Source: Ornithomonoglobus_A sp045537455
Lineage (GTDB): Bacteria; Bacillota; Clostridia; UBA1381
NCBI GenBank assembly: GCA_045537455.1
Contig: JAZSPM010000091.1
Location: forward strand, 1 to 20,537
Direction: 5' to 3'
DNA length: 20,537 nucleotides
Numbering within the stretch: position 1 is the first letter of the stretch; every line of letters starts with the position of its first letter. The position numbers and the translations under genes are program-made. Below the pieces are notes generated by a model. The model searched no databases. It was not told where the DNA came from and was given only the letters and a program-made list of their open reading frames with translations. Shown here in pieces: positions 1 through 5,947 of the stretch.

Positions 1-66
1 ATCACCATCTCGGTCTATGATATTCTTTTTCCCTTCACTCATTTTTTCTCTTCTTCTCTTTGCCAT
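1..66 (-). pseudogene. IS256-family transposase, N-terminal 22 codons (partial at window edge)
   Basis: An ATG at 66 is preceded at a good distance by AGGAGG (positions 75-80 on the opposite strand). The first 17 residues match the transposase start of copy 2 with one substitution (Lys3 for Arg3). The next five residues differ, so I treat this as a broken copy rather than an intact gene running off the edge. An IS256 transposase is normally about 400 residues, and its DDE catalytic domain would lie outside the window if it exists. Confidence 0.55.
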
Positions 67-74
67 AAAAAATT

Positions 75-109
75 CCTCCTATGATATATTTCTATTCTAT
101 CATAGAAGG
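75..109 (-). promoter_or_regulatory. Hairpin covering the transposase SD (IS256 remnant 1)
   Basis: Positions 75-86 (cctcctatgata) and 98-109 (tatcatagaagg) pair over 12 positions with one mismatch, around an 11-nt loop. On the minus strand the 3' arm contains the AGGAGG ribosome binding site of the transposase, so folding would hide it. The same fold is kept in copy 2. Structures of this kind protect other insertion sequences from being translated on read-through transcripts; that role here is inferred. Confidence 0.6.
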
Positions 110-147
110 AACCAAATTTACAGACTTTTTTTCACACTCTCACCTAT

Positions 148-1959
148 TCAGCATATATATTTATCCTTATTTGCAAAGCTTAAATCGGTTTTATGCAGAT
201 TGATTATTTCAACATCATTCGGTTCTACTTCAAACACCATTCCGTCTTTGAAATCACCGTATGCTTTTTCAAAATATCTATACATATGATATTTCCCAGC
301 TGCGTATACATCTTTAAGATTTATTGCAGTATTCTTTTTTGTATCTGATAAATTAAACACAGCTATAACGATATTTTCGCCGACTGTATTAAACAGCTTC
401 AGCACTCCGTTATTCGGATTTTGGAATATGCAATCCGCAGTCGGCTTTGCTGCATTATCACATCTGATTATTTTTTCGCTTTCGTCTATGATTGGTATGA
501 GATATTCCTTATAAGTATCCCCCAACTCGTCGCTTACATACACAGGTCCGCCGCTTATTGCTCGCAAAACGCTACTCTGCTTTGCACTTATATGTTTTGT
601 CCACCACATATCAAAATCACAGAAAAATAAATTATCATTAAATATAGCATTGTACGCATTTTGAGTAATATGACTTTCAAAACCGTTCTCTTTATCGGGG
701 AAGAAATCATCGCTGTTTCTGACAACCGAAGAGTTGCTCCTTGAAAACATATCAAGGCTTCCTGTACCCATACAGTTTATCATAATTCCGTCAAAGTTCT
801 CCAAAACGGATTTTTCCAGTGCGTTATGCAGATTGACAACTGCCTCACCCACCCCCAGAGTGTTTTTATAGAATTCCAACGCATTGCCCTGACAATCAAC
901 CTTGAGAAAATCAATGCCCTCATCTTTGAGATATTTGTGCCAATCACTATAAAATTTATATGCCTGCTCAAATGTCTTGCCGGGCAGTACAAGTCCCGAA
1001 TTGTTTTCTTCAAATATCTGTCTGTCCTTGTTAAAAAGCTCGCCGTTTTTATCTATTCCAAACCAATATCCTGTGAATGAATGCCATATTCCGACATATT
1101 CAATGCCATACTTCTGCTTTATATGGTCAATAAATGCTTTCAAGCCGTCAGGGAACTTGTTTTTATCAACAAAGCCTGACTTTAGCTTGTAATTTTCCGT
1201 TATTGCCCAGCCGTCATCTATCATAATCCATTTTATAGGAATTTGCTTATCTTTAAATTCCATAAGCTTTTTTTCTATTCCGTCTGCCGTAACATCATGA
1301 TAAAATGCATTCCATGAGCACCAACCCAGGCTTTCAAGCTGTTTTGGATATGTCTTTTCCTCTTTTAGGGGCGTTAGTATTATTTCGTTTTCACAAGCTA
1401 TGTTATAGCTTTTTTCTACCGTCTTATACGGATTGTTGCCCTTGCTTATTACTGCCAATGCACCGAAAAGCTTAGTGCTACCGCCAAAATACGCACCTGA
1501 TTTAAGGGTAAGAATGTTTTTACTCTCACTCTTGCACGCACAGGATTGAAGCGATGCTCCCGAAATCGGCATAATATGTATATATTCATCGCCATTTTCT
1601 ATCAATACTTGCTGGGTATTGTCAGGAAGCTGTGCAAAATCATTGAAGAAAACGGGTTTTGTCCAGAACGGATTGAACCTCTCTATTGCAAGTCCTCTTA
1701 TTTTTGCATCTTCTTCTGCAACAAACTCCAAAACAACTCCGCTATATGCATCAAAGCATCTGAAATATCCATAAGGATAGGCAACGGCACGAATATCACA
1801 TTTTATGATATAAGAATCCTCTGTTTTTTTAACAAAGATACTTCCCTCTACATAGTCATTTTTCTCAATTTCAAATTCGAGGTCATTCTTCTTTGACATA
1901 TTTAATTCTATTTTGCCAAATTCATCAAGCAATGCTGATATCTTTATACTTTTAAACAT
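148..1959 (-). CDS. GH36 raffinose-synthase-like alpha-galactosidase
   Basis: A 603-aa cytoplasmic enzyme with no signal peptide, predicted to release or transfer alpha-linked galactose from oligosaccharides. The N-terminal part (about 1-205) is a beta-sandwich. The (beta/alpha)8 barrel begins at the diagnostic LGWCSWNAFY (211-220), continues with KWIMIDDGW (243-251) and carries FLKVDCQ (351-357), where Asp355 fits the catalytic nucleophile, and SSVVRNSDDFF (410-420), where Asp418 in RxSxD fits the acid/base. The SVVRNSDDF form is that of the raffinose-synthase/Sip1-like branch of GH36 rather than of classical melibiases. The ATG at 1959 has GGGAG about 13 nt upstream; an overlapping ATG 16 nt earlier is out of frame and stops after six codons. 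The gene lies 96 nt downstream of a truncated sensor kinase and ends 6 nt before an IS256 end. Length and motifs look complete, so it is probably functional. Substrate specificity cannot be read from sequence. Confidence 0.9.
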   Translation of the reverse strand: MFKSIKISALLDEFGKIELNMSKKNDLEFEIEKNDYVEGSIFVKKTEDSYIIKCDIRAVAYPYGYFRCFDAYSGVVLEFVAEEDAKIRGLAIERFNPFWTKPVFFNDFAQLPDNTQQVLIENGDEYIHIMPISGASLQSCACKSESKNILTLKSGAYFGGSTKLFGALAVISKGNNPYKTVEKSYNIACENEIILTPLKEEKTYPKQLESLGWCSWNAFYHDVTADGIEKKLMEFKDKQIPIKWIMIDDGWAITENYKLKSGFVDKNKFPDGLKAFIDHIKQKYGIEYVGIWHSFTGYWFGIDKNGELFNKDRQIFEENNSGLVLPGKTFEQAYKFYSDWHKYLKDEGIDFLKVDCQGNALEFYKNTLGVGEAVVNLHNALEKSVLENFDGIMINCMGTGSLDMFSRSNSSVVRNSDDFFPDKENGFESHITQNAYNAIFNDNLFFCDFDMWWTKHISAKQSSVLRAISGGPVYVSDELGDTYKEYLIPIIDESEKIIRCDNAAKPTADCIFQNPNNGVLKLFNTVGENIVIAVFNLSDTKKNTAINLKDVYAAGKYHMYRYFEKAYGDFKDGMVFEVEPNDVEIINLHKTDLSFANKDKYIC

Positions 1960-2055
1960 AAATTTTACTCATCTCCCACAGTAATAAGCTTAGTAGCTAT
2001 ATTTGACCACTTTTCTCTGTTTATTGTATTTCTTGGTTATTTATTATTTTCTGTA
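1960..2055. other. Intergenic between kinase remnant and GH36
   Basis: 96 bases, AT-rich, carrying only the GGGAG SD of the GH36 gene. No hairpin terminator and no convincing -35/-10 pair is visible, so GH36 may depend on transcription arriving from the IS/kinase side. Confidence 0.4.
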
Positions 2056-2903
2056 TTACATTGATATATCCGGAATTGTTACAGTTACGGTGGTTGTTAT
2101 TCCATTAGAATCAATCATGCAACCATATTCGTCACATCCATAGATTATCTTAATACGTTGATTTACATTACACAAGCCTATACCTGACGATACTATATAA
2201 TTTGAGTTTATCAGAGTACCTTGTAAAAATTTTAGATTTTCAGTGGCAATTCCTACGCCATCATCAATTATTTTAAATATAATATTACTATTTTCTTGAA
2301 ATGCTTGTATAGTTAGAGTGCAAAATCTTCTTGCTGGGACAATTCCGTGAATAATTGCATTTTCAACAAGAGGCTGCAATATAAGTTTTGTTGTTAATTT
2401 GTTCAAGATGCTTTTATCAATTTCCCATTTGGTTTCAAAAAGATTATCGTATTTTATGGATTGGAGATAAATATATTGCTTTACCTGATAAAGTTCATCT
2501 TCTATTTTTATAAATTTTCCATTGTTCTTAAACGATATTTTTATAAGGTCGGCAAGCGAGGTTATCATTTTTGAAACTATATTGTTACCTCCTGAAAGAC
2601 TGTATGCCTCAAGATTTATAACATTAAGTGTATTAAACAGAAAATGAGGCTTAATCTGTGCTTCAAGAACCTGTTCACGGAAGGAATTAAGCTGCGCAAG
2701 TGCCTGTTCGAGTCGAGTATGTAATGTTGAATGCGAGCGTTTTGAATTGGCGATTTTGTTAAGAATATACACTATTTCACTTGAGTTAAAATCATCTGAA
2801 TTATCGTCTTGATATAGGTTTGCCAATATCTCGGGGTTTTCAGGATTGTTCAGCAGTTCAAGGATATCGTTTATAGGCTTATATGTATTATTTGCTAGTC
2901 TTA
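2056..2903 (-). pseudogene. 5'-truncated YesM-type sensor histidine kinase
   Basis: An open frame of about 282 codons with no start of its own. It begins exactly where the IS256 remnant ends (about 2903/2904) and first reads SLRLANNTYKPINDILELLN, a linker-like segment. It keeps the His_kinase module with the phospho-acceptor His in IKPHFLFNTLN, followed by a HATPase domain with N box (PLVENAIIHG), DDGVGI and GIGLCNVNQRI. The N-terminal half of this family (membrane anchor, extracellular sensor, HAMP) is missing, removed by the same event that truncated the transposase. The transposase frame ends in TAA at the junction, so no fusion protein is made. A TTG at 2826 would give 256 residues but lies inside the conserved linker and has no convincing SD. 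It was probably the sensor for the neighbouring sugar genes; a soluble kinase remnant could still be made at low level. Confidence 0.8.
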
Positions 2904-3053
2904 AGCTTCCATCATTTCCTGAATTGTTCCGCCAAGCAAATCCTTTAATGCTTCCTGAATATCTGCCGCTGTTTTGATATCGTATTCCTGGATCAAACCG
3001 GCTATGATATTCTTTTTACCCTCGCTCATTTTTTCTCTTCTTCGTCTTGCCAT
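2901..3053 (-). pseudogene. IS256-family transposase, truncated to 50 aa
   Basis: The ATG at 3053 has AGGAGG 8 nt upstream. The product begins MARRRREKMSEGKKNIIAGL and includes DIKTAADIQEALKDLLGGT and IQEMMEA before a TAA created at the junction. The segment around QEALKDLLGGTIQEMMEAE is the characteristic N-terminal region of the IS256 (Mutator-like) transposase family. The remaining 350 or so residues, including the DDE catalytic core, are gone, replaced directly by kinase coding sequence. It cannot catalyse transposition. Confidence 0.85.
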
Positions 3054-3127
3054 AAAAAATTCCTCCTATGATTATTTCTATTCTATCATAGAAGGAATCA
3101 AATTTACAGACTTTTTTTCACACTCTC
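2904..3127 (-). mobile_element. IS256-family left-end remnant (copy 2)
   Basis: The element extends from its terminal sequence at about 3127 (GAGAGTGTGAAAAAAAGTC on the minus strand) through the SD hairpin and the first 50 transposase codons to an abrupt junction at about 2903. The roughly 125 bp nearest the end are nearly identical to copy 1, apart from a 2-nt deletion in the hairpin loop side and a few substitutions. The right end, the catalytic region and the second flank are all missing, so no target-site duplication can be tested. Confidence 0.85.
3062..3095 (-). promoter_or_regulatory. Hairpin covering the transposase SD (IS256 remnant 2)
   Basis: Arms at 3062-3072 (cctcctatgat) and 3085-3095 (atcatagaagg) pair with one mismatch and enclose the AGGAGG of the transposase on the minus strand. 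Relative to copy 1, 2 nt have been lost beside the stem, yet an 11-bp helix still forms. Confidence 0.6.
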
Positions 3128-3144
3128 GATTTTTAAAACAGCAA

Positions 3145-3183
3145 CGAAAAAGAGCTTGAAACCTTTATGATTTCAAACTCTTC
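3145..3183 (-). terminator. Rho-independent terminator after the remnant sugar-enzyme genes
   Basis: On the minus strand, AAGAG.TTGAAA pairs with TTTCAA.CTCTT (arms about 3150-3161 and 3171-3182) around a short loop. A run of five T follows (CTCTTTTTCG). It lies 148 nt after the stop of the rhamnosidase remnant and just outside the IS256 end, so it probably ended the original sugar-use operon. It is almost symmetrical, but the plus-strand side has only a weak T run. Confidence 0.75.
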
Positions 3184-3330
3184 TATCGTTTTACACCCCG
3201 CAATATCTTTTTAACTTAATGACATTGGCTTCTATTCCCTTTTTTATATTATTGCTTGCTTATGTAAAATAAGAAGATTAAAAATAGGCTTATATTCAGT
3301 TGTTATATCATAAAAATTCATATTAAGTGC
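3184..3330. other. Intergenic, no gene seen
   Basis: About 150 bases between the terminator and the rhamnosidase remnant. The sequence is AT-rich with stops in all frames. I see no convincing RNA gene, promoter or coding remnant, although the 3' untranslated region of the old operon would run through it. Confidence 0.5.
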
Positions 3331-3659
3331 TCACTTTTCTACACTAATTTCTATTTCTTTCGGTGCAGATACCTTTGTTATGATTTCACCATTTAACACA
3401 GAATGTTCAATATATATTTCGCCATAAGGCGTTGGATATACACCCCTTATCCACTCTAAACCGCCAAGATGTGGCTTGATTGAAACCTTTTTACAGCCTG
3501 CATCTTCTATGTTAATACCAAGAACATACTGGGATAAAAAGGCTGTTGGCCCACTTGCCCATCCGTCATACAGGCTATGTCTGAAGCCTTTGTAACAAAA
3601 CTTTCCAAAATCTCCGTGAATATCCTTTTTCCCTTAGATACTATTTCATCTATTCTTGT
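3331..3659 (-). pseudogene. C-terminal remnant of a GH78-type alpha-L-rhamnosidase
   Basis: The continuous frame ending in TGA at 3331 reads DIHGDFGKFCYKGFRHSLYD, then GWASGPTAFLSQYVLG, and PHLGGLEWIRGVYPTPYGE. This is the typical end of a bacterial alpha-L-rhamnosidase: the last helix of the (alpha/alpha)6 barrel followed by the C-terminal beta-sandwich. Only about 100 residues remain of an enzyme usually 700-900 residues long, and the catalytic domain is missing. Upstream, an ATG at about 3674 opens a short frame (MIDTRIDEIVSKGK) that would join this one if GGGAAAAAGG near 3628 had one more A, so there is a 1-nt frameshift as well as a large deletion. The assignment to GH78 rests on recalled family patterns. 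Confidence 0.65.
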
Positions 3660-3670
3660 ATCAATCATCC

Positions 3671-4240
3671 TTACCTAATAAGAAGATTTGTTTCATACTC
3701 ATCTATATCAATTTCATCAGATAAGTGTGTTATATTCTCAAATTCAAGATTTAACTCCTCACTGATTCTACAGATAGAAAATTCTTTTTTGATATCCGTT
3801 TTAATAGAAAACTTTCTTTTTTTGCCGGTGCTTGTTATTATGATGGCTTGATTATCGTCTTTTCCGACAGCAACACAACTCAAACCATTATCTTCTTTGC
3901 TGACATATACTTGATTTTCAAGCTTGTAAAGTTCATTATATGCCTTTAATACTTAATAGCCTTTGAACGGTTTAAACTTGAGTGGATTATAAAGTCCATT
4001 GTAACTACCATTTACATCTCCGTTATAATACATAAGCATATCGCAGGTAGTATTTTGCATTTTTTTAGCATCATTTCGGAAACATATGCACTGTCAGCCA
4101 GAGTTCTGCGTCTTTGAATTTCAGGATTCCATTCATTTAAAATACTCACTGTATTTTTATAGCCATATTCTTTGAGTTTGCTATGCACATATTTTTCGTA
4201 TTGTGCTAAGTAGTAAATCAACATGAAACCATTACACTTA
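3671..4240 (-). pseudogene. C-terminal remnant of a clan-A-like (GH39-type) glycosidase
   Basis: Two frames join into one degraded coding stretch. The first part reads LAQYEKYVHSKLKEYGYKNT and ILNEWNPEIQRRRTLADSAY. A 1-nt shift in the A-rich run near 4064 leads into MQNTTCDMLMYYNGDVNGSY, then GLYNPLKFKPFKGY followed by a TAA at about 3957 in place of an expected aromatic codon, then VLKAYNELYKL and a final beta-sandwich ending DEYETNLLIR, stop at 3671. The NEWN segment, the barrel-end pattern and the closing beta-domain resemble GH39-like beta-xylosidases or related clan GH-A enzymes. The N-terminal half is missing, and the start of the remnant near 4240 is approximate. The family is a reasoned guess; the broken state is directly visible. 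Confidence 0.6.
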
Positions 4241-4289
4241 AACGCATAATTTTATATAATATAGCAGTTTAGTAAATCTCACATAATTC

Positions 4290-5162
4290 TTAAAATTTAC
4301 TTTGCATTATTTTTTTTGCCGTTTTGTAAGCAAGCTGATAATAGGCTCTTTTTTCACTATCAGTTAAATTTTCGGACGGTCTCAATTCAAGATTAAAAGT
4401 TCCCGAATATTCAGAATTAATCATTTCATTATACAAATCACCCCAATCAATCCTTTCACAATCTGGCAGAGTATAAGGGATTGCATGCAAATCCTTGTGT
4501 TCCACTGTTGTATGCAAATGAAGTGCTACAATATAATTCTTCAATTTCTTAAACATTTCTACCGGATTTTGTTTCAGCATAATAGCATGTCCCGTATCCA
4601 GGCAAACACCCAAAAAAGGACTTTTAAAAAAATCCATATAGAACAAGAAATCTTCATATGTTGAAATATGTGCATCACAGTATCCATATATGTTTTCAAT
4701 TGCCAGAGTAACACCAAATTCTTTTGCGACAGGAAGTAACTTTGAAAGCAGAGTAATATTCCCACGTTGAGTAGCTATTTTTGCACATTCAAAGTACGGG
4801 TGGATAACACTGACTTTACAATTCAGCAACTTAGTTAATTCAATCTCTTTGATAAGTATCGGAAGCATATAATCTTCAAAATCTTCATATGTTCCATTTC
4901 CTATGGGTTTTATATGTCCCGGATATAAAGTTAAATGTGTCTGACACACTTTAAGTCCGGCATCTGCAATTCTTCCTGCTTTTCTTATAATAAAATCTGT
5001 GTATTCATTGCTAAGTATAAATTCGTTTTTATCAAATGATTCAAAAGGAACATCTAACCCGTAATATCCTATTTCATGCAAATGTGCATACAAATTATTT
5101 TTGTCAGAAATAGAAATATTCATAAATTTTTCTTCATTTTCTATTTTCATATTATAATTCAT
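4290..5162 (-). CDS. Sugar phosphate isomerase/epimerase-like TIM-barrel protein
   Basis: A cytoplasmic protein of 290 aa or slightly less, of the xylose-isomerase-like TIM-barrel family (AP endonuclease 2 superfamily), which isomerises or epimerises sugars using a divalent metal. Candidate metal ligands occur in order: Glu156 in LAIENIYG, Asp189 and His192 in LDTGH, His215/His217 in LHLHTT, and Glu259 in NLELRPS. His76 (QTHL) and His121 (IHP) line the expected active-site side. The reading frame is intact although both neighbours are broken. The first ATG (5162) is 8 nt after the hydrolase stop with AAGG only 2 nt away. Met5 (5150) or Met14 (5123, giving a typical MNISISDKNN start) may be the real start. 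Its probable role was to bring an unusual sugar from the neighbouring glycosidases into central metabolism. The substrate is unknown. Confidence 0.85.
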   Translation of the reverse strand: MNYNMKIENEEKFMNISISDKNNLYAHLHEIGYYGLDVPFESFDKNEFILSNEYTDFIIRKAGRIADAGLKVCQTHLTLYPGHIKPIGNGTYEDFEDYMLPILIKEIELTKLLNCKVSVIHPYFECAKIATQRGNITLLSKLLPVAKEFGVTLAIENIYGYCDAHISTYEDFLFYMDFFKSPFLGVCLDTGHAIMLKQNPVEMFKKLKNYIVALHLHTTVEHKDLHAIPYTLPDCERIDWGDLYNEMINSEYSGTFNLELRPSENLTDSEKRAYYQLAYKTAKKIMQSKF

Positions 5163-5170
5163 ATCCTTTT

Positions 5171-5713
5171 CTACTCTATCGGCAACATTAAAAATGATTT
5201 TTCTAAATTCACTGTATTATGGGCAATTTTTGCGGTAGTCTCTTCGCTATATATCATATCTGGAATTTGGCTTATCCTGAAAAACTGTACCGCCAAAGTT
5301 ACACCACAAACCATCCTTAAATCTGGGTGCATCATATGGGTTATATTATAGTTTTTCTTCATATGTGACTTTGCTTTATACATTCCTACATACCAGTTTC
5401 CGTGTAAACCTTTTTTCATAAATCCATTCTATAGCATATATTATATCTTTCGCTGTCCTGAATACCAAAGACTGCACCTTTTACCTCGTCCTCTGCAATG
5501 TTGAAACACAACAGCATAACAGCTTTTCAGATAGTTTTTGTATTCATTTAAATATTCTACTGCAATATTCCCTGCTTCCTCATTCTCAAATCTGTCAACA
5601 TAAGGACTACGTATAACTACAGTCGGGGATCTTCCGCCTGTGGTTGATAACAAAACAACAGTAAGCAGTTTTGTACTTTCTTGTATTAAATACTCAAAAT
5701 TTGCATCAAACAT
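5171..5713 (-). pseudogene. Degraded CocE/NonD-type (peptidase S15-like) hydrolase
   Basis: Several frames together outline one shrunken alpha/beta-hydrolase gene. The N-terminal piece starts at ATG 5713 with GGTGAG 4 nt upstream and contains STTGGRSPTVVIRSPYVDRF and YAVVFQHCRGRGK, the standard start of CocE/NonD hydrolases. Shifted frames then show GAVFGIQDSERYN, HGNWYVGMYKAKSHMKKNY, and, in another frame near 5330-5270, CNFGGTVFQDKPNSRYD. The last piece reads YSEETTAKIAHNTVNLEKSF and ends LPIE with a stop at 5171. Intact members are about 550 residues; here about 180 codons' worth remains, and the GxSYxG nucleophile segment is deleted. At least three frameshifts and internal deletions are needed to explain it. 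It is certainly not a functional enzyme of this family. Confidence 0.75.
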
Positions 5714-5746
5714 AATCTCACCAACTATTAGTTATAATTTGTATTT

Positions 5747-5947
5747 TTAACCAGCAATACCATTAGATATTTGCACTACTTTATCTGTTAATGTAAACAT
5801 TCTTTCTATCTCTGAAAACTCACTTTCCTTATTGTATTCCAACCATTGGTTAATTTGTAACAAATAGAAAAACCCCTTATTTATGGTTAAAAATAGACCT
5901 TTGGGCGTGAAAGTATCTATATGAATCAACATCCATCCTACACTCAT
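5747..5947 (-). CDS. Unidentified 66-aa ORF directly after the sensor kinase
   Basis: The ATG abuts the kinase stop codon (TAAATG), and GAGG inside the end of the kinase gene lies 8 nt upstream, so translational coupling is plausible. The 66-residue product (MSVGWMLIHIDTFTPKGLFL at the start, VVQISNGIAG at the end) shows no signal peptide, membrane segment or motif I recognise. It sits where a YesN-type response regulator is usually encoded after a YesM-type kinase, but it has no receiver or AraC-type helix-turn-helix features. It may be a remnant created by deletion, with the original start and SD kept but foreign coding sequence behind them. Whether it is expressed is unknown. Confidence 0.35.
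   Translation of the reverse strand: MSVGWMLIHIDTFTPKGLFLTINKGFFYLLQINQWLEYNKESEFSEIERMFTLTDKVVQISNGIAG

Larger units (their letters stand above)
1..141 (-). mobile_element. IS256-family left-end remnant (copy 1), runs off window edge
   Basis: This is a near-identical copy of the element end at 2904-3127, in the same orientation. The outer boundary is where the two copies stop matching, at about 141, in a terminal sequence that reads GAGAGTGTGAAAAAAAGTC on the minus strand. Inside it are an SD (AGGAGG) and an ATG at 66, followed by a Lys/Arg-rich start MAKRRREKMSEGKKNII, the usual N-terminus of IS256-type transposases. After that Ile-Ile the reading frame stays open to the window edge but no longer matches copy 2: positions 1-15 encode DRDGD where copy 2 has AGLIQ. 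The element is therefore probably truncated or rearranged here. Its outer end lies 6 nt past the GH36 stop codon. The family is recognised from copy 2; what lies beyond position 1 is unknown. Confidence 0.75.

Noticed and set aside
17..289. Plus-strand ORFs here and throughout the window
   Set aside because: They run antisense to well-supported minus-strand genes, have low-complexity Phe/Ile/Leu-rich products and lack SD sites.
2056..2826. A complete 256-aa kinase starting at TTG 2826
   Set aside because: The same frame is open upstream to the IS junction and encodes kinase-like linker, and the TTG has no clear SD; truncation is the better reading.
1..3127. Composite transposon carrying GH36
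   Set aside because: Both IS pieces are truncated left ends lacking transposase function, and no right end or target duplication is visible.
3184..3330. Small RNA or riboswitch in the gap
   Set aside because: Only a short imperfect palindrome near 3258-3272 and AT-rich sequence are seen; no conserved structure can be supported.
3671..4224. Two separate 70-aa genes
   Set aside because: They join through one frameshift and one stop into a single degraded glycosidase end.
5171..5419. An independent 82-aa gene
   Set aside because: Its end and middle match the CocE-type hydrolase when other frames are included, so it is the 3' part of that pseudogene.
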